Shown: piece after piece, positions 38,241 through 49,539 of the stretch
Layout: every line of letters starts with the position of its first letter
Numbering within the stretch: the stretch's first letter is position 1
Source of the DNA: Meandrina meandrites
Lineage: Eukaryota > Cnidaria > Anthozoa > Scleractinia > Meandrinidae
Direction: 5' to 3'
DNA length: 64,000 nucleotides
Assembly: GCA_963693305.1 (NCBI GenBank)
Contig: OY855913.1
Span: forward strand, 15,593,022 to 15,657,021
The notes under the pieces: model-generated
What the model was told of the DNA's origin: nothing
The model's input: the letters and a program-made list of their open reading frames with translations, nothing else
Database searches by the model: none
Made by a program: the position numbers and the translations under genes

Positions 38241-39534
38241 ACCGTCTCGTTTTTAATCAATGACCGCCTTCTGGAGTATCCAACCTTTATTTTCATTATT
38301 CATTTTTTTATAGGTGAGATAACTGAAATAAAAATTGCCCAAACTTAATTCAATAAAATGCTGCTGGGGTGTCAAAATTAATTCATACCTGTATGTAATG
38401 ACATCAAAAACGAAATTAAGTATATTTCAGAAGAAGACAATTCACATGCAATAGTTTTCATCATTAACATAAGCGCTTCAGTTTCTGATCGAGCTACAAA
38501 AATATCAATTCTACTGAATAGTGAAAGATGATGCCACGATAAACGCTCGGTATACATTTGAGCCTGTGATGCGGATTTGAAAACTCAGAATTTTACAAAG
38601 AATGTATGGGCTCATTAGTGTTTTGCCACCCAGAAATTTTGCAGTTCTTGAAAGCTAATATCCCCTTCAATATAAAAAACCAAGAGCTTAAAATTTCTCC
38701 GGTTATTTTGTTTCACAGGCTCTTCACAACATGCCTTCTATACTCAAAGTCGTACGCTAGTGTAAACAATGACGTCAGCAAGGGTTCCCCTACAACGTAA
38801 TGGTTAAAATCTCCCAGGTTTTTAACTATACTTCACGTCTTTCTGCGAAAATTATAGCACAAACGTCCAGACATCTCTCTTTCTTGAGCTAGCCTAAAAG
38901 AAAAATCTATTGCACAAGGATCAGTAGCGTACTCTACAGATCAAGAAGAAAAATTTTAGTCTTCACAAAATATGCGGAAGCTGCTTCTGTCGTTTATATA
39001 TAGTTGTAATGATGTAGAAGGAGTATCGCATTGTTTAGTTTTGTGCGTGTATGCCTGTAACTGTCTTGAAACGTTCTGTTAAAAAAAGGGATCGGTAGCA
39101 GTCCGGAGAGGACTGAAATTTGAACAAACTTGGTTAATACGAGTACATTTTTACGGCCCAATGGATTCTTCTGTAATGAGATAACTTGCTAGTGCAGTTA
39201 GAAAGAAGAGGAAAATACGAGTGTGAAGACTAATCTTACTTATTTTATTTAGAGAAGAGATAAACCATAACAATTCTCATTCTCCATTTACTATAATGAA
39301 GGAGGAGCCTGTTTCAGCATAATATTGGGATAAAAAGAGAGCGATTTTTCTTGGTTTTTACCTTAGTATTTGAGTAAAGCTTCAATAATTAATGTTAACG
39401 GCTCTCAGGGCTCTAGCCTACTCTACTGGCCTTCGATAAAATTTCAGTTGAGTTATACACGTAATATATTTGAGAGAAAAGTATGTTAATGTTTTCTTCG
39501 GGTAAAGATATGGTATGAAGAAATTGCTACTTGT

Positions 39535-39755
39535 CCAACTGACATCAGCGGCACATTGGTTAGCTAAGACAAAAAACGACTTTTGCATAAAAATAGAGTT
39601 CAATGATTGGTGAATGGCTTTTTTTTATTGTTTTTTTATTGATTTGAGTTACAAATACAAATATTACAGTGTGAATGGCTTGGTACACCAATATGACCGC
39701 CATTTCTTTGTTTTGGAACACCAATATGGCTGCCGTGACGTCATATGAAAACCAG
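39535..39755. repeat. Dispersed repeat, copy 2, with a tiny retro-insertion
   Basis: Same family as 38060-38240. It is interrupted at about 39610-39672 by a short segment starting with a T-run and flanked by GTGAATGGCTT on both sides, the signature of a strongly truncated LINE or SINE copy inserted in minus orientation. Confidence 0.55.
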
Positions 39756-40004
39756 CCAGAAAGAAATTGCTACTTTCCAAATGACATCAGCTTGCTTTGT
39801 TTTCGATTCCAATAACAGTTTTAGGGGAAAACCCGAAATTCAATCAACGTAAAGTTTTGAAAATTGCAATTTTCGCCAGGCCGTAATAAAAAAGATCGTA
39901 AAATTTGTAAATTTCACTGCCAACGTTTTCGTTCAAGGCTGGTTTTAAATCAGGTGTAACAATGATTCCTTAATTTTACAATGTTTATCAGATCGACCAT
40001 TTGC

Positions 40005-40205
40005 TTAACTATCAAAATTATCCCATTTAATATTTTGGCCCGTTGAATTGATGTGATCAGCAACGGTTGATGCGTGACAGCTTTTAGTAAGGGCCTTGAA
40101 ATGTTCAGTTTTTCTATTCCGTAATCCACGCTTGACTCGCTTTGTTTTTCCAATCCAGAAATCTTCACAGTCCCAGCAGCTTGCCTTGTAAACCACTTTT
40201 AACAT
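40005..40205 (-). mobile_element. Penelope-like GIY-YIG endonuclease fragment
   Basis: The frame encodes VVYKASCWDCEDFWIGKTKR, then RNRKTEHFKALTKSCHASTV and ADHINSTGQNIKWD. The Cys-x2-Cys pair with Y/W-IGKT and the H-x-(A)-ALTK...H pattern is the endonuclease domain of Penelope-like elements in corals. The RT part is absent nearby. Fragment only. Confidence 0.75.
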
Positions 40206-40877
40206 CTGAGAACAGCTGAGCCAGTCCTTGTAGAGGAAAAAAGATTTAATTCCGCGGGCACAAGATTTAAGTTGCTGGGTAATTACTTTACTTTGGCTAC
40301 CCCGGTGGTATTATTGCTTATACAACAAGAACGATGCAGTTCACAGACACCGAAACAAACCTAAAGACCTTACACTACATTCCCCCAAAAAGAAATTTTA
40401 ATTGTTTTGCCTTTTTTAGGGTTCCAAAGTAAAGTAACACCACACGATCTTGCTTACGCTTAGAAACGCGCACCAGCGCCACACCCGGCCGGCTACGCCG
40501 AACGTAGATTAAGCGGCAGGGTTCGGTAATAGTTAAGCTATCACTACTAATAACAGTAGCCAAGCTTTGAAATAAGCTGTTGCAATTTATAACATCGATC
40601 AGTCTACACTTTGCCACACTTTGTGCCAGTTACAAAATTGTTTTACTGGCCTCGCTTTCATCATTGGTCGACTTTGGGAATGCATTAATGTGGAAGTGAA
40701 CTAAACAATCATGTTTTTCCCCTCTGCGTGACCACGGGAGTAGTAGATGAATCGCGCGTTAAAACTGAAAAACTGCAAGAGACTTTACTTTCTCGTAACG
40801 CCTAACGCGTAACTGCTGCTAAAAAAACGCATGTGTCAAGTAGCACCACAAGGTTTTGTTTTCGCTACCGAAACGCG

Positions 40878-41248
40878 TGCCGCATGCCGCGTGCCGCATG
40901 CCGCGTGCCGCGTGCCGCCTGCCGCGTGCCGCCTGCCGCCTGCCGCCTGCCGCCTGCCGCCTGCCGCCTGCCGCCTGCCGCCTGCCGCCTGCCGCGTGCC
41001 GCTTGCCGCGTGCCGCGTGCCGCGTGCCGCGTGCCGCGTGCCGCGTGCCGCGTGCCGCGTGCCGCGTGCCGCGTGCCGCCTGCCGCCTGCCGCCTGACGC
41101 GTGCCGCCTGCCGCCTGCCGCCTGCCGCGTGCCGCCTGCCGCCTGCCGCGTGCCGCCTGCCGCGTGCCGCCTGCCGCGTGCCGCCTGCCGCGTGCCGCGT
41201 GCCGCGTGCCGCGTGCCGCCTGCCGCGTGCCGCGTGCCGCGTGCCGCG
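40878..41248. repeat. GC-rich heptamer array (TGCCGCS)53
   Basis: Exactly 53 tandem heptamers, TGCCGCG or TGCCGCC, with two TGCCGCA near the start, one TGCCGCT and one TGACGCG. No indel breaks the 7-bp register. The two main forms occur in runs (for example eight C-type in a row, ten G-type in a row) and in alternating blocks. All six frames are open because the unit lacks stops; no gene is inferred. Strongly CpG-rich in an AT-rich setting. Confidence 0.97.
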
Positions 41249-44200
41249 GCTGGGTTTGTAATACGGTACGATTTTGCCTACGATTATCGCAGGCGACACG
41301 CTTACGCCATGGCTAAAGCTCGAATCGCGTCGTGTAGCATGACAGACGCGCGCGCGTGTAAATGGTCCTAATTCATTTTGTAGGCCTGTCGTAAGCTTCC
41401 CCCATGCGAGAAAGTCGTACCATCTAAATCGACCCTAAGAGTTAAGCTATCTACTCTGGCTCGTAAAGCTTTAAAACTTTCTGGTTATTTTCACGACTAT
41501 ATATATGTTCACTCTCCTTTTTATAGCACAACAATACCACACATTCATGAGCAGGAGCTCAGCTGAAAAAGCGCAAAGCTGTTTGCACTTGCCGCCGTTT
41601 ATGTGATATTGCCGATTTTTACGATGCGACGCAAATTTGCTAAAGTGATAATTATGTGTGTCTACTTTATATAGACTTGCATAAATAATGGCTTTATCGT
41701 GCTTTGTACCGCTTTATTTATTACGCTAAACTGGTATATATGTTTGTCTGATTCTTATGAACAATAACGCTTTGTTTTGACAAAAATTCCACTCCTCCCG
41801 TTTCATTTACTGACGTCGTGATTACTCTCCGGTGGGTAAGAAAGTGATTTACCGTGATCAGTATACATAGCTATAACACGCGTCCAACTGACTTAGCGAG
41901 TAAATTCTACAAAGACACTGGCTTTTTCTCTGCAGATTTTGTCATAGAGGTCAAAAATCGTAAAAAAGGCTTCACTTTGTCTAAATGTTACCTAAAGGAT
42001 TTTCGTGATGCTAATGTTTAATGGTAATAGAACTTCGTGTCCTCCAATCTGTCTGCAGTCAATCACGTGACTTAACAACTCAACCTGACGCTATGCGGTC
42101 ATCCTATTTCGTTAATCACTCGTATGATTACTGACCGAATTAGACTGCACTCAGTCTTGTAAAAATTTAATTGTTGTTTCAACCAATTCAGCAACTTATC
42201 CCAGTTGCGAAGTGGTTTGGTAACTATACGTGGTGTCAGTGAAAGTAGAGTCGTTCACGTTCCCAACGTTGGACATTATAAAATGTCTAATTGACTCTTG
42301 ACAATACCCGCATGGGATTTAATGAGGACACTCGATTTTGACTGAATAAATTAAGAATTCTGAAGCATAAATGGCTAAAAAGTAAAGTAATTTAAGGTTT
42401 TTTGACATGACTTTTCTGTGACGCATGCAGCGGGAGTGATAACAAACTTGGCAACCGTGTGACGCATGTAGTGACGCAATCAATAAATGAATTATGTTGT
42501 ACAGTATACTCGGTGGTGACGTTTACGTGTACGAGCGTTGCTAGAAAGATCCTTGATATGACATGTTACAAACAAACAGAAATTATGCTTGGGAGAAATA
42601 GAAAGTATTGCCCAACACAATTATAAACATGAACGTAATGCAATTAGCACATCTTTAGAAATGTAATATACTGCAAGCGAGCTACCAAGATTTTTTTATA
42701 AGGAAATTACATTTTTTATAAATCATAAAACTGTGAAAAGACTCTAACTGAAGTACTTATTTTTGAGTTTGGGAAAGTGATTCTTTCAACGTTTCGTACA
42801 AGACGATGAGTGTTCGACGAGCATTGATTTGTTATGCAAACATGGAAATAAATAGTAACAACAGTTAAACTATCTGTAGAAACCAATCCCTAGGCCCAGT
42901 CAACCGCGATTACGTATTACTCGGCTCAGTCCACCGTGTATATAGTGTCGCTTTTCGCGGGTTTTATGCATATTGTTTCTTCACGGAAAGATCAGTTTAT
43001 GTCTAAGAAGCTACGTTCGTTTATGTCGTCCTTCGTTTCGCCGCGTGTCCAAATCGTCAGGTACATGTCGTTTTCCTCGTTTGTCTTCTCGTATTTCCCT
43101 TGTTGTATGCTGTTGTTTCTGTTCTTAGTGTAATATTTTTCTTTATTTATGTTCTAGAAACCACCGGTAATTAAGTTATGTCCTGAAGAATAAATTTACG
43201 TTGATCTTGAAGTTATATTGCTGGTGCGTTTGCTACACTATCTGCAGCACAAACGGGACACTCCAACGCACCGCGCGCTTTCCTATTCAGTCACATCCAC
43301 TAGTCAAGGCTTCTGTTATTTGATAATGCAGTACAGTTAGAACTAGCCAAAGAAAACCAGAAGATTGTACAGACGATTAACAGCTGAGTTAGCCGTAAAT
43401 GCGGTCGGATACAGTACCGGACGGCTTTGATATGCTCTGAAATACGACAGCCACGTATTCTGAGGCTAGTCTAGGTATAGCTGTTCTTGTTGCTGTCAAG
43501 CGCATGAAAAATGATTTGATCATCATGGAATATGCACCATGATCGTCCCGTATTTTTTTGCGATAAACAATTCTTGTCTGTTTAAATTATTGGTAAATAA
43601 ATTCCTCCGCATCAACCTGTGTCGATCCATTTTACAGTCCGCAGCGGCACCATGCAGCAGTGTGAAAATTGTTTAACATCTGAACTCAGCATAGCAGTGA
43701 ATTGCGTTCTTTTCTAAGCGTTCTGTTAATTGCAGACCCACGGTACTTTAACAACGCTCAACTGAAGACTCCATGATAAGCTAACCAAAAAAATTCGTCC
43801 AAAAAGAAACAATCTCCGTCTCCTTAACAGTTCTTTGAACTGGATTTCCCGCCTTTTTCGAGCGCTTGCCAGTCCGTGGCGTATCGCTGCAGTAACATCT
43901 TTAGACAATTTTATTCATAATACATTCCCATTTATACCTCCTAAAACAAAATTGTCTCGATCCCATACAAACCCTTATAAACTGAGTCTTTAGAGAACAG
44001 TGGCTCTTATCGTTAACCTGCAATTTTGTGTCCAAGTTTTCGTTGCGAATATATAATTCAGTCAGGAGTTGATTTAGGAAACTTGCATTGGTGTACTTTA
44101 ATGTGTCATGAAAGAAGGAAAATTCAAAACAACCTTTAAGCGGACGATTGAACGTTTCAAAGTCTGTTTTTTACTAGGTAATGTAATTATATAATTTGTT

Positions 44201-44895
44201 TACAACTACATCGATCGATGCAGAAGCATCGCCGCAAACTCAGGTGAATAAAATTGCACTGTTTTATTAAGTTTTATTTGTGAAGACAACGCTTTGAGTG
44301 AGTTGCACATGCTATTGTATGCTTACTGTTACTGTAGGCTTTTCCCGTTCTGGACATCAATTTTAAAATTGTTTGTGTGATCATTTTACCACCAGCGAAT
44401 ATGCAGCTTGCCGAGCGGTCTACGACCTCGTTCAAATTGGACAGCATGTAGTCCTATTACATATACTAATACACTTATCGCCTACATAACCGATACTGAC
44501 CTAGGTAAAACTTGAATAAATCCATGAAATTAGGTTCTGCATGCATTCTCTTTAACTCGTTTGGACTGATATACCAAAACGTACGTTTAACTATGATTGA
44601 AAAAGAGCATAATTGCACGACAACTTAGGACTTTTAATTTGTTACCAGTCAGTTAACCGAGTGCTGTCCGAGAGCTCTGCCTCGCGGTCGAGCGAAAAGC
44701 GAAAAATACGCGCAAACAAATCGACGGGCGAAAACTAGAGGTAAGAGTAGGGACTGTTCGTTTGGGGTGGGTGATCTGAATGTTTCTCCATCCATTTGCA
44801 TTACGCAGTTTAATTACTCAGGCAGCCATTAAGACCACTCGACAGTGACAAAAGTCGATACTTAATTCTAAGTGCTAAGCACCTCATTTCTCCAA
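41249..44895. other. Gene-free stretch
   Basis: No credible coding sequence or RNA. At about 43160-43260 TATGTCCTGAAGAATAAATT and a segment ending AAACGGGACA could be an LTR remnant with a polyadenylation signal, low confidence. Confidence 0.4.
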
Positions 44896-44899
44896 ACAA

Positions 44900-45260
44900 T
44901 AGAAACGACGTGCAAGTTTTCCGTGTGAATGTCGGACTTGTATGGGAACGTTCGGTTTAGCATGGACGCTGAAATTTGTGTGGACGTAAGAGTTTCGCAT
45001 AAATGTTGAGTTTATATAAATGTGTTTCGTGTTGAGTTTTGTGTGGACGCTAGTCAATTCGTTCGAACGATGAGATTCATGTGGACATTGAGTTTCGTGT
45101 TGATTCGTATGAAAGTCTAGTTTTGTGGTCATACTATTTAATTTCGTGTAGTAGGTTACACGTTGAGTTTTGTGTGGACGTGGAGTTTTCTGCGGAAGCG
45201 TGTTGTCGTGGAGTTTTGCGTGAGCTTTGAGTTTTGCATGGATCGAGTTTAGTATGTTTG
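44900..45260. repeat. Degenerate minisatellite based on GTTGAGTTTTGTGTGGAC
   Basis: About 18-bp units such as GAGTTTCGTGTTGA, GAGTTTTGTGTGGACG, GAGTTTTGCATGG recur irregularly with many changes. Old decayed tandem array; the frame across it (HTKLNTKH-like) is a by-product. Confidence 0.6.
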
Positions 45261-45423
45261 CATGTGGATTAATGTGGCATGGACGGCGCAGTCAGTTTTA
45301 TAAGATGCTCGGGTAAGAGCTGTGGGAAAATGTAGGTAGGCAATAACGAATTATCATCACAAAAATGTAGTTCATCTTTATATTATCTATTTGTTTCAAT
45401 TTTGAGACTTAACAGGGTTTGTT

Positions 45424-45967
45424 TTAGTTATCAACCTTCCATTTAGTTAGATCCATCCTCGGCAAACTCGCACAGGCCACTTGCATAGACTTCACTGACA
45501 AAACCTTCTCTGGAATTTCCTTTATGTCGTCGCTGTTGTCACAGAGTGTACGAGCCAGCGAGATCTTCCTCAGCTCGTTCAGCTGATCTTCACTGAATCC
45601 AGCCTCACTTTCGTTCTCGTACCAAAACCGGTCGCCACTGCGCAGGCGCTGGAACTGTTCGGCAATCAGACAAGCAAATGTTGGTCCCAGGGTTGCCGCA
45701 CCTACGTGCTTTTCCAAGATCCCTCCAACAAACAGGTCGACATCATCCGGGTGCTTGTAGATGTCCGCCATTTTATCAACAACGGCTGAGGGAATTTCCG
45801 TTTTGAACTGATCAAAAGAGGTTGCTTTCTGTAGCCCACATAAAGAGCGGAATTTGTTGTATCCAGGCAAACCGCTTTCGCGACCGCGTTGAATGTTGAT
45901 AGCGGCAAGATCACTGACGTCATTAGGGCCCCGGATAAGCTCCTGTTGAACGGCTTTGGCAATACTC
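45424..45967 (-). CDS. Haem peroxidase, last exon
   Basis: Opens after a good acceptor (CCGTTTTAG at 45968-45976). It encodes SIAKAVQQELIRGPNDVSDL, then AAINIQRGRESGLPGYNKFR and VDLFVGGILEKHVGAATLGP, then FACLIAEQFQRLRSGDRFWY, ending in KWKVDN and a stop. This is the conserved C-terminal half of animal (myeloperoxidase/peroxinectin type) haem peroxidases, around the proximal side of the haem pocket. The reading frame joins in phase with the exon at 46390-46673. The protein stops soon after the peroxidase domain, so there is no C-terminal extension. Confidence 0.9.
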
Positions 45968-46389
45968 CTAAAACGGCAACGACGTATTAACGTGTTAAAT
46001 TTTACTTGAATAATCCTAAAATGTACTCAGATGAATCAACCGTTGGGTGGGTCTGTTCAGGATATTTTAAAAGGTCCTTTTAACTAAAAGACAGCTTTCC
46101 TCTTCCCTTTTCTGTTCGTCAGCACGTGAAATCCCTAACCTTTTATATACCTCCAGCCTGAAAAAGGTACCGCCCTTTGGAGCGGAGCCTTACCGTATCG
46201 TCTACTGTAGGAGGTACCCCCCCCTCCCCGGGTCTTTTTACTACTCTATGCATTAAGAGTCAAAGCAAGTAAACGAGACTAAGGAAAAAGGCGTATCATC
46301 GAGCGCGGCAAACCAAAACCAAGAAACCGAATAGGAATACTCATTTTTGTTATTCTTTCTGTTCCCATGCCAACGTTTTTAAAACTCAC

Positions 46390-46673
46390 CCGTCTACTTT
46401 TTGTGAATAATCTTTTACGAGTCCCCGGATGAGACCGTCAATTCCTCCATTGGACACGTCATACATCGCCGCTGGGTTAAAGAAATCCTTGGTAGGGGAG
46501 GGAGCGTATTTCTTTGAGTAGTTTTCATCATATCGACTCATTAGATTCTGTATTTGACTGTGACCAAATCTGAAGGCCGCGGCGGCAAAACCATTGGATA
46601 TTGAGGGGTCGACACTGCTGTTGTAACTAGTGTAGAAACCTTTATCCTTTAGTTTGAGTCCGTATCGATCAAG
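46390..46673 (-). CDS. Haem peroxidase, exon with proximal histidine
   Basis: Acceptor TTCTCGTAG, donor GG/GTGAGTT. It encodes LDRYGLKLKDKGFYTSYNSS, then ISNGFAAAAFRFGHSQIQNL (FRFGHS holds the proximal haem-ligand histidine) and KDFFNPAAMYDVSNGGIDGL. It splices in frame to the last exon. The preceding part of the domain, which should carry the catalytic Arg and the covalent-haem Glu, is not found between here and the exon at 47505. Confidence 0.9.
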
Positions 46674-47460
46674 CTACGAGAAAACATTGATAGCATACTG
46701 ACATTTTTCTGTCACTAACTTGCCATTGCTTAACCAAAAGGCGTTTCGGCTAGTTCTTGTAATGTTTTTATCTAGATCCTCCAAAGTATACAGTGTCTAT
46801 GTTTGATTTACAATATTTGTTTACAGTGCTAACAAAAAAGAAATAAACGGATTTATTATTCTTTCAATATATTTCTTCATTTCTGGTTGGTTTGCAAACG
46901 CCGGCTAATTCCAGCTAACCGGCTAGCACCGACCAAAGACCCACCAAATTTGGAAGACGTTTCTATTATTGGACGATTGACGTAATAATTATTGGACGAT
47001 TATGATAGAAAAATTATTGGACGATCGATGACACGCAGCAACGGCTTACAAAGCGCGAAAATGGCCGCTAGGTTTGAACATTGCGACAAGGATAAAGATG
47101 ATAAAGATGGCAAAAACACAAAAAGGCTTCGAAGACAAGTCACTTGATTTTTAAGAGGCTGTCTCTGTAAAACACAGCCACTCCCAAATTCGCGTAAAAA
47201 AGAATTTTGCTTTTAACTCTGCCAACTAAAAGACTTAAACAAGGCTACAACTAAAACAGATTTGGTTTGATCCAAAATGATTTTCTGGCGGCGTTAGGAG
47301 CCAAAAAAGATTTTGCCCCTTCCGGGTCCGCCGCAACGTCTGTAAAATATTTTACTCGCGTCGAACACGACAAATTTTATAACAATTTGCTGATAAACAT
47401 TCCTAGTTTACCACGAAAGTAACAGTTGTCTCTCGATTTATCTGGAAGTAGGGAAGTATG

Positions 47461-47504
47461 GGAGGTGCGGTAGCCTAATGGTTAGTGCGCTGGACTCCGG
47501 ATCC
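47461..47504 (+). repeat. tRNA-Arg-like 5' half (SINE head remnant)
   Basis: GGTGCGGTAGCCTAATGGTT, then AGTGCGCTGGACTCCGGATC, looks like the 5' half (D arm and anticodon arm, CCG anticodon) of a tRNA-Arg-derived SINE. It stops at the point where the peroxidase exon reads outward. Confidence 0.5.
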
Positions 47505-47734
47505 GTCGATAAATGCGGTTAAGACGTTGGTGTGCTCACGTGATCTAGCCAGCCCTGTGGAAGCCGCTGGAGCGTCTCTTTTCAACGCAATGCAACTAAC
47601 GCCAACTTTGGGAAAGTGTGGATCGTCAGCTGGAATTGGAATACTAAAGCATTCTCTTGTTAAATCATGGCATGTACCTTGACAGCTAATGTCCTGATGA
47701 GCAGCAAGGGTGATATCATGGTCCACGTACTGAC
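47505..47734 (-). CDS. Haem peroxidase, exon with distal histidine (3' end truncated)
   Basis: A strong acceptor (TGTATTTTTTCCACAG) precedes GTCAGTACGTGGACCATGAT, encoding QYVDHDITLA (distal His and calcium/haem Asp). It continues CQGTCHDLTRECFSIPIPAD and LARSREHTNVLTAFIDGS. In the family the exon should continue (…IDGSxVYG). Here it runs into the tRNA-like sequence at 47504 with no convincing donor. Truncated. Confidence 0.85.
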
Positions 47735-47815
47735 CTGTGGAAAAAATACACAATGGATTAAAAATTACATCGCTTGAGTCCTCATCTACGTCAACGTTGT
47801 CATCCAACATTTCCT

Positions 47816-47867
47816 CCCAACATCATCATCATCATCATCATCGTCGTCGTCGTCGTCGTCGTCAAAA
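47816..47867. repeat. (CAT)n(CGT)n microsatellite
   Basis: CATCATCATCATCATCATCA runs into CGTCGTCGTCGTCGTCGTC. A similar mixed array lies at 48776-48832. Confidence 0.95.
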
Positions 47868-47961
47868 TGACTTCTTCCGGAATGAAAAGATTCTGGTCCT
47901 TCATCAAACACAGCAGAAGGGACAGTATGGGTGTTGGGTCATTGAAGAAAGATGGCACAAC

Positions 47962-47973
47962 AATATTTCATCC
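47962..47973. repeat. SINE target duplication, left (AATATTTCATCC)
   Basis: The same 12 bases occur at 48587-48598 on the other side of the SINE block. Confidence 0.8.
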
Positions 47974-48048
47974 GAAGGTGATATGTGATCTTCGCAGTGA
48001 ATTTCCAATTTAAGCAATTGGAATGAAGAAGCCTGAACAAAAAAATCA

Positions 48049-48049
<1 letters not shown>

Positions 48050-48082
<33 letters not shown>

Positions 48083-48121
48083 GATACCGGTGCGATGCTC
48101 TACCAACTGAGCTATGAAGCC
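48050..48121 (-). tRNA. tRNA-Thr(GGT)-like body inside SINE unit 1
   Basis: 72 nt with GGCTTCA/TGAAGCC acceptor, GCTC/GAGC D stem, anticodon GGT in CCGGTAT and a TTCGAAT T loop. The loop has C at position 33 rather than the near-universal T, and 31-39 do not pair. Read as a SINE head, not a functional tRNA gene. Confidence 0.5.
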
Positions 48122-48301
48122 ACACATTGGGAGCGAGGTCAATTGTGAGTTCTTATTTTCCCGTGAAAGGAGTGGAATGACGTGTAGTATATGAAATGAT
48201 TCATATATGAGCTGCGGATATATATATGAAGGTGATATGTGATCTTCGCAGTGAATTTCCAATTTAAGCAATTGGAATGAAGAAGCCTGAAAAAAAAATC
48301 A

Positions 48302-48302
<1 letters not shown>

Positions 48303-48335
<33 letters not shown>

Positions 48336-48378
48336 GATACCAGTGCGATGCTCTACCAACTGAGCTATATATGAAGCC
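48303..48378 (-). pseudogene. tRNA-Thr(GGT)-like body inside SINE unit 2, disrupted
   Basis: As unit 1, but with CTGGTAT (T33 restored) and a 4-nt ATAT insertion between acceptor and D arm, so the fold is broken. Confidence 0.55.
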
Positions 48379-48775
48379 ACACATTGGGAGCGAGGTCAAT
48401 TGTGAGTTCTTATTTTCCCGTGAAAGGAGTGAAAGGAGTGAAATGACGTGTAGTTGAAGCCCTGATTTTTTTCAGGCTTCTTCATTCCAATTGTTTAAAT
48501 TGGAAATTCACTGCGAAGATCACATATCACCTTCATATATATATATATCCGCAGTTCATATATGAATCATTTCATATACTACACGTAATATTTCATCCCA
48601 GAGATAAAACTAATATCCTAAACATGCAGTTCCAGTCAGTGTTCACACGTGACATTCCAGACGCACAAGACATACCGATGATATCATCGCCCTTTGCCAC
48701 CATAGACGACATCCAAGTAACTAGGGCAGGAATCAAGCGGATGTTAGACCAGCTTAAAATCCATAATCCACAATT

Positions 48776-48832
48776 ATCATCATTGTCGTCGTCGTTGTCG
48801 TTGTCGTCATCATCGTCATCATTCCTCCAACC
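48776..48832. repeat. (TCA/TCG)n microsatellite
   Basis: ATCATCATTGTCGTCGTCGT and related triplets to about 48832. Confidence 0.9.
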
Positions 48833-49285
48833 TTTCTAATGCTATTAAGATGGACTATCTATCTCTGACTTGCTGACAGAAACCGATGCTCTTCCCACAG
48901 TAGTTATTAAATGTACTCAGAACAGAAAATTTGTTTTGCAACACTGTGAATCTGCAACGCCATATGCGCGTTAGTTTATAAAGCGATGATGTAGCACCGT
49001 AATTATTTCCTATAGAATCTATGTCTTAAAAATTACGAATGCTACTGCATGTCAACTCCTTTACAGTAGTGAGTGCGGAGAAATTAACAGAGAACAGTGT
49101 ATCTTACTACCTAAGTAAATTTTCCTCGTTGTTACACTGACCATGCAGAAAGTTATAACGTAAAATAGCATAGCGACCTCTTTGCTTGCGAAAAAGTCGT
49201 TGGCAATGTCGATAAAATTTCTTAGAGCCGCATTACCTTGAAGCTTTTAAATTTCTACAGATGATTTTGGGAGGATGCAACTCAC

Positions 49286-49539
49286 CCCACGTCATAGCCA
49301 TGTGACTCATTATGGCGGAAGGACTGTCATTTTGTGTGAGCAACTTAAAGCTGATGTGACGAGCATTTGGCAGCTCACCGCCGTCTTGAGCCTCTCGCGG
49401 CTTGGATATGCCGTCAGCGTAATCCGCCTCAGCCCCAGGTAAGCGAATAAAGACAGTGTTGGCGGAACCGAGGACTGGGTTATCGAGGTTGTTACACGTG
49501 CCGTCTATATATGTTAAGATAACGTCTTTTACTGTCACA
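49286..49539 (-). CDS. Haem peroxidase, exon 2 (start of catalytic domain)
   Basis: Encodes DVILTYIDGTCNNLDNPVLG, then FIRLPGAEADYADGISKPRE and LPNARHISFKLLTQND, ending MSHMAMTWG: the N-terminal part of the animal peroxidase domain (IDGTCNN and the start of MxWGQxxDHD). Donor GG/GTGAGTT. The acceptor is set at CACCGCAG because it gives the phase left by exon 1; an alternative start cannot be excluded. It splices in phase to the exon at 47734. Confidence 0.85.

Larger units (their letters stand above)
47974..48586 (-). mobile_element. Composite tRNA-derived SINE: two head-to-tail units plus an inverted half unit
   Basis: Unit 1 (47974-48230) and unit 2 (48231-48455) each run GAAGGTGATATGTGATCTTC ... 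GAAGCCTGA(AC)AAAAAAATCAGG, then a tRNA-like body, then CACACATTGGGAGCGAGGTC and CGTGTAGTATATG. From 48456 an inverted copy (TTGAAGCCCTGATTTTTTTC to CACG) without the tRNA body closes the block, followed by the 12-bp duplication. The tRNA-like parts carry Pol III A/B boxes. Confidence 0.75.
47868..48775 (+). mobile_element. Non-LTR retrotransposon (LINE) fragment split by a SINE
   Basis: Before the SINE the frame encodes MKRFWSFIKHSRRDSMGVGS then LKKDGTTIFHP. After it, RDKTNILNMQFQSVFTRDIP and DDIQVTRAGIKRMLDQLKIH. This is the segment just N-terminal of the RT core in CR1/Jockey-type LINEs (the KxxWxxIK, QFxSVFT and GIxxxLxxLxxHK landmarks). The two parts meet in register when the SINE insert is disregarded. 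Both outer ends are microsatellites. Fragment only. Confidence 0.65.
47735..49285. other. Peroxidase intron filled with LINE, SINE and microsatellite sequence
   Basis: Bounded by the donor GTGAGTT at about 49279-49285 and the acceptor at 47735-47737. Contents are listed separately. Confidence 0.7.

Noticed and set aside
40375..40617. 80-aa minus-strand frame near the Penelope fragment
   Set aside because: No recognisable motif, no splice signals, composition not clearly coding.
40878..41248. Resemblance to a CRISPR array because of regular direct repeats
   Set aside because: Units are 7 bp with no spacers, and the setting is eukaryotic.
40833..41371. Long overlapping frames of Ala/Cys/Arg/Pro repeats on both strands
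   Set aside because: A 7-bp repeat without stop codons is open in all frames. Frames extend into ordinary flanking DNA without start context or splice signals.
47939..48271. Minus-strand frame of 110 aa
   Set aside because: Translation of the tRNA-derived SINE.
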